A stretch of DNA of 64,000 bases from Salminus brasiliensis (taxonomy: Eukaryota; Chordata; Actinopteri; Characiformes; Bryconidae), in contig NC_132899.1 of the NCBI RefSeq assembly GCF_030463535.1, positions 16,029,490 through 16,093,489 of the forward strand, given 5' to 3'. Below are positions 55,217-64,000 of the stretch, piece after piece. Below the pieces are notes generated by a model. That model did no database searches. It was not told the DNA's origin and was given only the letters and a program-made list of their open reading frames with translations. Position 1 is the stretch's first letter. Each line of letters starts with the position of its first letter. The translations under genes were made by a program, and so were the position numbers.

Positions 55217-58200
55217 GCTGGTTCACTTGCTCTCTCATTCTGTCTTATTGTGGTTTCCACTTGTTTCTTTCTCAGTGTGTTTTCTCCTTTTGCTCTTTCG
55301 CTTGGATCATTCCACTTTCTCATGCTCTTTAGTGCCCAAATCTTGTTCTCTCACTCTTTCTTAATATGTAAGTCAACACTGACTTGCAAAATCAGTCTCT
55401 CCTAGCAATTAATACTAAACGGATATGCTACTATTACAGCTTGCTTAAATGATGCATAAATATTGCTTAAATATATCACCTTTTTAAATGATGGAAAAAT
55501 AAATTACAGTAAAAATACAGTAACACAAGTTAAGGTATTCACATCATCAGTGTATCATACACTGCAGATGTGAATACTTTAACCTGCAAAACAAGATTTA
55601 CTTATTTTGTGTTGGGTATTTCACATATTTTGGCAACAACAAAAAGTTATGCAAAGATAAATAGCAGGTAACATTCATTTACAAGCTGTTTTCCCAAATG
55701 TATCTTTTTTAAGATGTGATTGTATACAACATTATGGATATTAATTTCATTATTAACTCATGCATTCCTCTTAGAATCAGCCATATCTTTGTTTATCACT
55801 CAAAACACATCTCACATGTTTTCTTAATTTCTTTCTTTATTAATTATTTATTTATAAATTATTATTTATTATTCGATTTTATATCATTGCTGTCAAGCAA
55901 ACTTTTGTATCTCCAAATTGGCAACTTCACAGGAGAAAAAATAAATAGTGCATTCATCATGAAAATGAGACAAAATGTAAAGAACAAAGAAACTGTAAAA
56001 ATGGAAATACAAGGTTTTTGCATGACAGCAATGTATACATGTATCTGCTACTATACTGTTTTTATATCATTGAAAACATTGATTTATACAGTATTATACA
56101 TTGGTGTTTCTTCCTTCTCCTGTCGTGTTAATGTTGTGACGTTGACAAAATCTAAAATAATTGCGGTTACCAAATCTCATGGTTAGTAGGTCACGCCACT
56201 TGCTACGTGAAAGTGTCTATGACAGCATTGGCTACCCAAGTACTGCTGCTGTGCTGTGGAGCCGAATCACTAAGCTGGGTTTTTTATGTGCTGCTGGATA
56301 TTGCAGTGTGGAGTTCAGGCCAGGTCAGGGTCCGCTGGAGCAGACAGCCCACAGAATGATCTAAACTATGTCAGCAAGCACAGAGGCGAAAGAAAAGCAG
56401 AGCCATTCAGAGTGGGATCAGTCTCTGTGTGTGTGTCTGTGTGTGTATGTCTATGTGTATGAATATGCCCTTTGCTTACACTGCTGATGTCTGCTTGTCA
56501 AATGGCCTCGGGCCATGATATGGTCCAGCATGAGCAGTGATGAGAGAATTCAGTCTAGAGCTCAGCTTATGTGTGACTGTGAGCTCAACAACGTTATAAC
56601 AGCTCACCTAGACATAAGAAGATTTTCACCCTTTTGAAGTCAACCTTTTAGGTGAAGACATTTCAAAGACATTTGTCACACCACACTCAAGCTAAAGTAT
56701 GACATGGTCATACACACACACACACACACTCAGACTGCAAAAATAGACAGCTGGTTATTTTTAGTTGTTTGGTTGAATCCACCCCTATCCTGTTAAGTCT
56801 TGGGCGGAGGTGGTGGAAGTGCATTGTTAAACAAGACAGTGTGTGTGCTTGTACATGTCTGTACGTCTGGACAGTTTTTTTAAGCATTTTTTAAAAAATG
56901 TGGAGGCTTAATGAAAAACAAGTGTCAACTGGACACAGACAGGAGGGACGTTCTAAGATGAGCAGTTTTGATCAAAGAGTAGTTGTAAGTCAGTGGCAAG
57001 TCCCTTGAATTATTCCCTTTAAAAGTAAATAGGACACCCTTCCTGTTGACAAGAGGTTTATGATGCATTGGCTATATATTATTTAGCAATACATTGAAAA
57101 ATGTTCTAAATATTTTTGGTGCGATATTTATTACAGCTGATAAATATAACTTTCTTATTGTCACTGTCACAAAAAAAAATATCTTAAAAATGTCAGCTTT
57201 ACAGGAGAACAACCAGGTTTTGCCAGATTCACATTTTGTCAAAAAGTGAAACACAGCAAAAATGGAGATACAAGTTTTTTGTGCATCAGTGACGTTGTTT
57301 GCACATACTAGTTCATCTAAAAAGATACTGTGAAAAATTCAAGGCTTTTTTGCTTTTTATGTCAATCCTGTCTAATTAATAATTTATTAAAACTTTAAAT
57401 ATTCCAGATTCTGAATTTCTTACAAATGGCACTTTCCAAGTAATTAATATAAATTATGTTTAACCGATACACATACAGTTACTATAGTCACTGAAGCTTT
57501 GAAATTGCAAAATGTTGCTATGGACAAGCCTGTGGCATGATCTGTGTCAAAAATACAGAAACTCAAAAGTCTCTAGATGTTTTTTTTTAGGAATTTCTGC
57601 TCACTCAGAAAACATGGGTAAAGCTGTGTTTATCTGAAGCCAGCGCTTCCTCATGTCAACAGTGCTAAACTTTAGAGAGAGCTTACCCTCCATTCAGAAC
57701 TAACGTGCCACAGAAAGGGCACAACTGTCAATCACGGATCAGCGGATACCCATTGGTTTCCATGGCAGCAGCGTTTGGAGTGCGTTCCCCTTCCCCCTCC
57801 GTCGGTGGAGCCTCACATCCAGCCAGAATTACACACACTGTTCAAACGTCCCCGTCTTCTCTGTTCTATTCATCACCAGCATTTAAACTGCACTTTTCTT
57901 CATACAGTGAACACTGCTGCTGACTTCCAAGGTCCTCTGCTTTCCACTGCTATCTTTGTGAGCAACTTCAGACAAACATGCAAATCTTTCCCTGCACCGA
58001 AAAGTGGAATTTAGAGCGGCCCACAGTTCATACAGTAGGGCGCATAGCTCTGCATATTTTCTTTTTGTCTTCAGACCTCATGGGTTTCCACTGGCATCTC
58101 CTGCTAACCTGCTGTCACTTCATTAAGACCCGCCGCATCATTACCATTCAGCTCTGAGCTTGACTGCAACACGGAGGCTTCTGGAGGCCCCAGTGGGGGC

Positions 58201-61200
58201 CTGGAGTCTCGACCCCTCTGTCTCGTGCCCCTCATTAAATTTTTAAGCACAGGTAATTAAGCCCATTAAAAACTGCCCACGCTGCTCACCTTTGCACGGT
58301 AGAAACTTGCATGTGCACATGGCAGCTTATCCCTCCAGTGGCAGTTCTTCTGTTTCTTGTGCCACACTCTCTTGTCTCTCTAAGGACTCGGAATAGCCAG
58401 CGTGGAAATGGCAGCCATGCTGAGGACAGCTATTTAGATTGAGTTAGCTCCCGCTGCGTAAATACATTTATCAGTGCCTATGCAGCACTTCTGTAACCGA
58501 AACCCACGAGTCTTGTTTGTTGAAGCAAATCAATGTGTTTTTACCACTCGACACATTTTTACTCTGTGTACCGATAAGTAGCCGCAGAGTCAGGGTTAGA
58601 AAGGTAAGGGAGTAGATATGTGACTCACTGCAGGGACCAATAGCTTCTTCACCTCCTCCACAGCTCTCTTCAGTTTGATCTCAGCACGGTTCTGTGAGTC
58701 CTCCACTGTGATGAGAACATGCAGGTCCTCGTTCAGGTGCTCCCAGTTTGGCTTACCTCGGTTCTGCTCCTCCTGCGCACATACACACACAAAAAGAGTG
58801 GAAGTTCAGCATGTGTGAGAACCTTACTGGTTCTTAACTCTTAACTGCAGGCATCAGTTTTATTATTCAGTAACTAAAATAGACCTCCTCTGCTCAAGGC
58901 ATGACCAGCAGTCTCTTTTTGTTGAAGGGCAGGGCTTTATCTGGAACCAGCAAGCTGATTGACTCTTTTTGTTAAAGGCTGGGACTTTAGACATAAACAG
59001 CAAGTGACAGCAAGTCTCATTCTTATTTCAACCAGTGACCGGTCTCCTCATTTATAATGTCTCTGACTTGAAGATTTCTCCTTTTTATAATCAGCCTGTG
59101 TCTGTATGAGACTTTTACACCTACCTTTTACACATAACCCTAATGTCACACACCAGAGTGATGTTGCTTCAGATGTGTGGCCATGGTTCTTTATGGCTCC
59201 CTAACAGTTTCATACATCTACTCAACCTGTATGTATTACTGCAGCTCTGTGTCCAGATTGAGGGAAGTATTACTGTATAAAGTAAGAGTGGAAGTAAAAC
59301 TGTATTCCACACTGTTACGGTTAAACTTTGGAGATTAATCCGCATGAAGACATCACCAACTAATCGACTAAAATAATTTGTAGCCAACTAACTTGTCTGG
59401 TCTTTTGATTTTAGTCGACCATGTCATTGCACCCCTAGTATCTATGCCATCTATCCAGATTAGCCAGGTCACATGGTTCAAAATTACCACATGAATTAAT
59501 TGTGTTATTAGTTCTCATTCATCTACCTTAACCATACAGTTTTAAACAGGCTGGCATGGAGGCCTATGTCCACAGTAACTGCCTATGCTCCACTGCACCA
59601 GCTAACAGACACCTGTGCCGTCCAAAATCACAAAATGATGAGGGGTGAGAGTGATGAGGGGAGAGAGTGCCATCTACCCACCCGGAGAGAGCACAGCCGA
59701 TTATTTTTTCTCAGACCCCAGACACTTGTGGCAAAGTGGCATGGTTTAGGATTTGAACTTGCAACCCTCAGGCCATAGCGGTAGCATGCAGTGTACATCT
59801 ACTCATATCATGTAGTTACCATAAGTCACCTAATAACTAATTACTATTACACGTGATCAAGAGCACTGACCATGATATTAGCTGGCCCCTAAATCTGACC
59901 TGCCGCTGCAGGTATGTGTTGTTTTCCATAGAAAATATGCTTACCAGCTAAAATGCTGAACATGCTGTCCATTGAACAGCTGGGTTTTTTATCATGACGG
60001 CTTATGTTTACGACTCAGACACATCTAGGGGACAATCAATTAATATAAACATACTGGCCCTTCATCTGAGGGCTTGATTGCAAGATGACACAGCCAAGTG
60101 GAGACGTTTTAGTAAGTGGACAAAAAGACATCTGAGGTCAGGTTTAAGCCAGCTCCATGTCTAGATGTCTTTGTGTTAGATCACAGTAGGGGAGCACTGT
60201 TTTTGCTAATTACTGGCTGCCACCTACTCACAAGTGAGCAATTACTTGATCAAATACATGCACTCAATAACAAGATACAGTCTAATGCTCCTGGGAGCTA
60301 GTTACATGCTAAAAGCAAATGCTACTTTGAAGTGTAGAGAGAATTTTCCAGTGAGTGGAGTCAAAACAGGACTCACAGGAGGTTACGCATTAACCTACAT
60401 GTGGTGAGCATGTAGATGTGTTCATGCTTGCATGTTAGGAATTGCTGAAATGCCAAGGTGTTGTACTCTTTACGCTCTTTGTACTCTTAAGCAACAGACC
60501 AGTCTCTGTTTGATAGTGGCAGCTATAAATTATTGTAAAACACCCCCTGTGAGACTACATTTCTGTTATAGGGTGCTGCAGACAGGTGATCAAATACATT
60601 TAGCAACAGTTTTGTATTATTTTTAACTTTACAGACTCAGACAGGATGTGCACACTGCCATTCCTGTGTGTTAGGACAGGTATTGAGTCACGCGTAACCA
60701 CATCCAAATAAAGTAATCTTTCACATGATCTAGATTTCACTTATGGACTACACAGACTCCTCTTTCATTTGGGCATACATACACAGTATTCTGGCACAAA
60801 TCTATATCTGTAAGGATTCACACTCTCCTATGTGTGTATCCCAGGGACTATGACTGTAAATCTAATTTGAATGAAAGTAAGAGAGTGCATGTATCAAGAT
60901 GGTGCCTCAGTTTGATGCCTGACTTGTTCACTCCTGGCTGCCGTGCTCCTCTTGAAACCCCTCTACGTTCCTTCTTCGCCTCTTTCATTTATTCAATGTC
61001 AACTTGCCCAGTAATTCAAAAACCATCGCTGTAAGGTATTGTGTTCTAAAAAGCGCAGAGTTTTGTGGAATATTCCTTCATGTCCCTGCACAAGCGGCAC
61101 ACAGTGAAGTGATTCTGACAAGTCTTCACGACAACAGCGTGATAAGGAGAAGCTCCCTGGTGGCTACTGTCGGAAAAGGGTGATGTCAGCTTTGGAGAGG

Positions 61201-62624
61201 CAGTGTTTATTGGCACAGTTAAAATCCTCTTTAAATATTTCTGAGACATGCAACAGCAAACGCAGCTCCAAACGCAGACCCGCCAGAGTGCGTTTCCATC
61301 CAGTCCAATTAAATGCCCTCTATTACTGTGTCCGCTGAGGGCTCGGGCGAAATTTGTGGTGGTGCAGCTTGTGTAACACTGCAGGAACATGGCAGTGTGC
61401 CTGGGGGATCTCAGCTCATTGTGTTTCATTAATTCCCCATCACTCCGAATTAGCAACACCACACAGCAAAGAATCTCATCTGCCACATTGCTACTCAGTA
61501 TTCTTTTGAATATGCTTCTATTTGTCATTCTGCCGCAACCACAGACAGCAGAATACGGGCTGCTGAAAACAAGTGAATTTTCAGAGCCTGGAATACCAGA
61601 TTCCTGCACTCCAAAATCAAGCCTGGGAAAAACATATTTTAAACTGGTTACTGTTACAACTTTTGTGCATTTTACACTTATTCCCAACTTGAAATCATCC
61701 CCTCAACCAAATCTGTTTAGCTACCAGGAGAGAACCTACACATGATTCGAGATCTGATAGAGATCTGATAGAGTACGGTGATGCAAAAATGGTGCCCTTG
61801 ACTACAGGCACTGTGAGTGAAACAATGGAAACAAACTTACTCAGGCTTATTTGGCATATATATCACACGCTGCTGGGAAAACTACTAACACTCGTTGAAA
61901 ACCGCAGCTTTCATTAGAGTGTAGCTGTCTTTAGCAGAATAATTTGTTCCACTCTCGACTTTGCTGCTAAGTCAAATTGGATGTGGCAAAGCACTGAAGT
62001 TGTCCTTTAATCTAAAAACAGGGACTAAATAGTCTAGGGAGAGACATATATTGAAGACGTGTAGCAACCCTCTCGCTCAGCTCTAAAAAGCAGAGAGCTT
62101 CCCCTCCCATGTCTCTCTCTTTCTCTAATGGCACTCATTTTCATTTTAATGCGAGTCATTTTTCCTCCATGTCAGGCACCCTTGGAGGCAGGCAGAATGT
62201 CTGTCCCAGTCCCAGAGTGGTGCAAGCCAAGCAGACTCCAACAGAAACTCCATTAGAATGGAGCTGCCTGGATTTTATCCCTTGCCGTTTGGCATGTATT
62301 AGTTATGCACTGGTGCAAAAATATGCCTTTCTTCACAGAAAAACAACTTTGCTGAACAAATAACAAAAAAATGTGTCTACACATTCAGCAGCCTATATTT
62401 GATAATACGTCCAAGAGAGATGATAAAGAATAATTTCTTCTTGAATTAATGAAGATTGGTTTATACAAAGCAAACAAACGAAAGTCGAAAATGAAGCAAA
62501 ATCTCACCTTCTTCTTGTCTCTCATGGAGCCTTTTCCTCGCACCATGATCTTGCATCCTGTTTCAGCTTCCAGCTGTTTGGCAGTGAGCCCGCGAGGCCC
62601 GAGGATTCTCCCCACAAAGTTGAA
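47211..62624 (-). CDS. qki: Quaking STAR-family RNA-binding protein, QKI-5-type isoform (5' end outside window)
   Basis: Exons 62508-62624, 58629-58772, 54552-54639, 52587-52886, 50783-50857 and 47211-47227 join in phase to 246 residues plus TAA. The first visible exon opens the KH domain ([14 protein letters not shown]) with the loop [12 protein letters not shown]. The second and third carry the rest of KH and QUA2 ([19 protein letters not shown]). The 300-bp exon encodes the Pro/Thr-rich tail with [10 protein letters not shown]. Adding the ~95 residues of the missing QUA1 exons gives 341, the length of human QKI-5. Quaking binds ACUAAY elements and controls splicing, export, stability and translation, notably in glia and muscle (family knowledge). 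Which of the fish paralogues this is cannot be decided here. Confidence 0.95.
47548..47553 (-). promoter_or_regulatory. ACUAAC motif upstream of the last QKI-5 exon
   Basis: ACTAAC on the minus strand, about 320 bases before the acceptor of the final exon. A related ACTAAT lies at 47338-47343, about 110 bases before the acceptor. Either could recruit quaking to its own intron. Confidence 0.3.
50529..50741. repeat. Two CA/TC microsatellites near the QKI-5 exon
   Basis: (TC)n then (CA)n at 50529-50569 and (CA)n at 50719-50740, the second ending about 40 bases from the exon at 50783-50857 on its downstream side. Confidence 0.85.
50783..50857 (-). CDS. qki: QKI-5-specific exon with the nuclear-localisation segment
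   Basis: 75 bp with acceptor GCTCTGAGCAG and donor GTTAGT. It encodes [20 protein letters not shown], then T-A-E-R. R-V-H-P-Y-Q-R is the known noncanonical nuclear-localisation motif of QKI-5. Compared with mammalian QKI-5, about five positions differ (A/T, H/Q, I/V, D/E and others), all outside that motif or conservative. Confidence 0.92.
51707..51732 (-). CDS. qki: QKI-6-type alternative terminal exon (G-M-A-F-P-T-K-G, stop)
   Basis: The acceptor ATTCCTTTAG at 51733 is followed by GT ATG GCT TTC CCA, then codons for Thr-Lys-Gly and TAG. With the one base left by the 52587 exon this gives exactly G-M-A-F-P-T-K-G, the C-terminus of QKI-6. The phase fits. Using this exon removes the nuclear-localisation segment and would yield 224 visible residues. 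It lies between the common exon and the QKI-5 exon; QKI-6 is both nuclear and cytoplasmic in mammals. Confidence 0.9.
51884..52270. mobile_element. Tc1/mariner-type MITE between quaking exons
   Basis: The left end (ACACAATATGTCCAAAAGTA) and right end (GTTTGGACATACAGTGT) are inverted. It belongs to the same family as 24559-24949. It sits between the 52587 exon and the QKI-6-type exon, ending about 315 bases from the former. Confidence 0.65.
52587..52886 (-). CDS. qki: Common quaking exon encoding the Pro-rich tail
   Basis: 300 bp with acceptor CTGTGTAG and donor GTAAGT. It encodes [15 protein letters not shown] to [10 protein letters not shown] with one base left over, the branch point for the alternative C-termini. 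Confidence 0.95.
53117..53328. mobile_element. Short MITE in a quaking intron
   Basis: TACACTCTTAATGGGAAAAT at the left is mirrored by ATTTTTAAGAGTGTA at the right, about 210 bp in all. Non-coding. The terminal motif is typical of small palindromic fish MITEs. Confidence 0.6.
54552..54639 (-). CDS. qki: Quaking QUA2 exon
   Basis: 88 bp encoding [18 protein letters not shown] and [11 protein letters not shown] with one base left over. Acceptor TGTTGGCAG, donor GTAAGA. Confidence 0.95.
54640..58628 (-). other. Quaking intron
   Basis: 4 kb intron. 58020-58470 is of high complexity, GC-richer and holds TAATTA and ATTAAA cores, which may mark a conserved noncoding element. Nothing else is recognised. 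Confidence 0.4.
54753..54783. repeat. (CAAA)n microsatellite
   Basis: Tandem CAAA units in the intron upstream of the QUA2 exon. A TC repeat lies further upstream at 55175-55216. Confidence 0.8.
58629..58772 (-). CDS. qki: Quaking KH-domain exon (second visible)
   Basis: 144 bp encoding [18 protein letters not shown] to E-V-K-K-L-L-V-P-A. Acceptor ATGTGCGCAG, donor GTGAGT. It differs from the mammalian sequence by one residue (A to S in T-V-E-D-S-Q-N). Confidence 0.95.
59330..59440. mobile_element. hAT-type element end
   Basis: Contains ACTAATCGACTAAAATAA and ends TAGTCGACCATGTCATTGCA then CCCCTA, a typical fish hAT terminus. The other end was not identified. Confidence 0.45.
59610..59790. 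repeat. Dispersed repeat shared with 9410-9610
   Basis: GGGAGAGAGTGCCATCTACC and following sequence match the insert at 9479. The end (GGATTTGAACTTGCAACCCT) resembles a tRNA-like TTCGAACC-type box, so a SINE is possible. Class not proven. Confidence 0.45.
61040..62320. promoter_or_regulatory. Candidate conserved noncoding sequence in a quaking intron
   Basis: 61290-61620 and 62100-62300 are of balanced composition, free of simple repeats, and contain homeodomain-type cores (CAATTAA, CATTAATT, TTTAATG) and short palindromes. Open frames on both strands here look accidental. Conservation is a prediction from composition only. Confidence 0.25.
62508..62624 (-). CDS. qki: Quaking KH-domain exon (first visible)
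   Basis: 117 bp encoding [18 protein letters not shown] then [17 protein letters not shown] and D-K-K-K. The acceptor GTGTCTGTGCAG fixes the start; an upstream Met in the same frame is intronic. The 39 residues are identical to those known from vertebrate QKI. Confidence 0.96.
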
Positions 62625-64000
62625 CTGCACAGACACACCATGAAAAGGGAAAAAAACAGACTTAATTCAGTGCAGCGCATCTGCATGTCATGCACGTATT
62701 ACACTTCCACACCACACAGCTCTTGCTGTTGCAACAGTCTTTGCATCTTTGCTGTGTGGATAAAATGTGAGGAAAACACCTGCCACAGACCGGGCTGAGA
62801 TCCTGAAGCAACAGAATGATGTATTTCTGTCAGCACATGTTTGGGTTCTGTACTTTCTAATGCATTAGCTATAGAACTGTCAGCAAGTTGGATTCAGGGC
62901 CATGCAGCATTTGTAAGCGGGTGCAGAACATAGATGGACACTTTTGTGCAATTGCTACAGCAGAATAAAAGAACTACAGTGTGCCCTATAAACACATCTT
63001 GGTAAAAACCACAAACAGCACACAGAGTGCACCCATAGGTCTCGTATATGTGAGCTCTGACAAAGCTCTAATGTAAACTCAGGCACGGTAACATAATTGT
63101 ATAATCCAATCAAAGAGATTTGGAAACTCTGGAGGAATGTGAGGAATGCTCAATCCCCTTTTATTTAGTGGGGGACATCCAGAGCCCAAAGACCTTTTGG
63201 AATGTACCATTTGCCCATTGCCATGGCTCCACCCCATTCCCACCCTGAAGGTGAAAAAGTCACACACACAGACACACTTGTTTTTATACAGTGTCAGATG
63301 TCAACTACAAAGTCACGCATATGTAATAAGAATTTTCTCAGCAAACAACTAATCTATCATTAACCAAAGTAACCAATCAGAAATGTGGTTTGCCCTTTTT
63401 TATTTAAAATTAAACGTGTGCTTTAAGTAAAAAGCACTTTTCCAAATCATCATGTCCATCATCAGGTCCTGATTGTAGTTCAGCCCTGCATCTTGTGGTT
63501 TTCCTATCAATCTCATTTTGCTCAACTTATAGCTGCCATTGTGTCCCAAATGATGTGCTAACGCAGCATCTCTGCTATTGAACACACTCTATTGGCAACA
63601 TTCCTCATGTCTCTGAGAGAATGACATCAGGGTATGACAGTGGAGAAACGAAATAAAACATTCATTTCACACCTAACTCATTTCACATCTAACTCTGAAT
63701 TACAGGACATAAACATTTGTACTGAGCAACATGTTTTCTTCGCAGTGAACCCCATCATATCAAAAGGAACAGCAGGCTTGCATTTCCACAAATAAAACCA
63801 ACTTGCTTTTTCTAATACTTACACGCTCACTTTGGAAGTTAATGATGAACACATTTTAATTCAAATGAGATCGTTTGACCTACACCACATGCCCACTTTC
63901 ATTTGCTGCATCATTTGAAGTTCCAGAGACCACTACGTAAGATCTATGTAGAATTACAAATGACTGTGACGAGAGAAGGAAAAAAAGAATAGGAAAAAAC
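62625..64000 (-). other. Quaking intron to the right edge
   Basis: The preceding QUA1 exon was searched for and not found, so this is intron continuing past the window. No other feature is recognised. Confidence 0.5.

Noticed and set aside
55716-56186. 156-codon + frame in a quaking intron
   Set aside because: Composed of Ile, Phe, Tyr and Asn from AT-rich sequence; no domain.
61046-61687. 213-codon minus frame in a quaking intron
   Set aside because: No recognisable domain, no flanking splice context, overlapping + frame; more likely chance in a high-complexity noncoding block.
62625-62636. Met-Ser-Val-Gln start just before the first visible quaking KH exon
   Set aside because: The Met lies inside the acceptor tract; the KH exon is known to be spliced from upstream QUA1 exons.

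Overview
The window is vertebrate nuclear DNA, most likely from a ray-finned fish. Its genes are split into short exons with GT-AG introns. The spacers are AT-rich and hold CA/TG and TA microsatellites and many decayed Tc1/mariner- and hAT-type elements of kinds common in teleosts. I found no bacterial operon, CRISPR array, viral genome or RNA gene. Species cannot be set from the sequence alone; the repeat content would suit an otophysan fish, but that is inference.

Layout, left to right. (1) 1-399 (+): last coding exon of an unrecognised gene with a basic, nuclear-looking tail. (2) 4.2-7.4 kb (+): four phase-compatible exons of an armadillo-repeat protein related to the N-terminal part of RAP1GDS1 (SmgGDS); the rest of that roughly 600-residue family is not seen. 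(3) 15,548-10,016 (-): a complete synaptotagmin-15 gene, eight coding exons, 424 codons. (4) 21,642-23,072 (+): the single coding exon of a GPRIN2-type protein. (5) 26,766-31,685 (+): a complete six-exon elastase-like S1 serine protease of 317 residues with a TATA box and poly(A) signals. (6) 36,015-34,111 (-): a complete seven-exon TIMM23 gene of 208 residues. (7) 62,624-47,211 (-): the 3' two thirds of a quaking (QKI) gene, from the KH-domain exon to two alternative C-termini. These are the QKI-6-type terminal exon at 51.7 kb and the QKI-5-type pair of exons at 50.8 and 47.2 kb. The first exons of quaking lie beyond the right edge.

SYT15 and GPRIN2 are neighbours in the human 10q11 region, where TIMM23 also lies, so 10-36 kb appears to be a conserved block. 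Quaking maps elsewhere in human, so the 36-47 kb spacer would contain a lineage-specific junction. The genes have unrelated jobs (membrane-trafficking-type C2 protein, neurite-outgrowth factor, secreted protease, mitochondrial protein import, RNA binding) and I see no functional cluster.

The most informative signals are: both alternative quaking 3' ends decoded to the nucleotide, with a quaking response element overlapping the QKI-5 stop codon and more such motifs around it; an apparently shortened RAP1GDS1-like paralogue; an elastase-like protease with Ala at the S1 base position and a long propeptide; and several nested or TIR-bounded transposon relics. I found nothing that amounts to an entirely new biological system.
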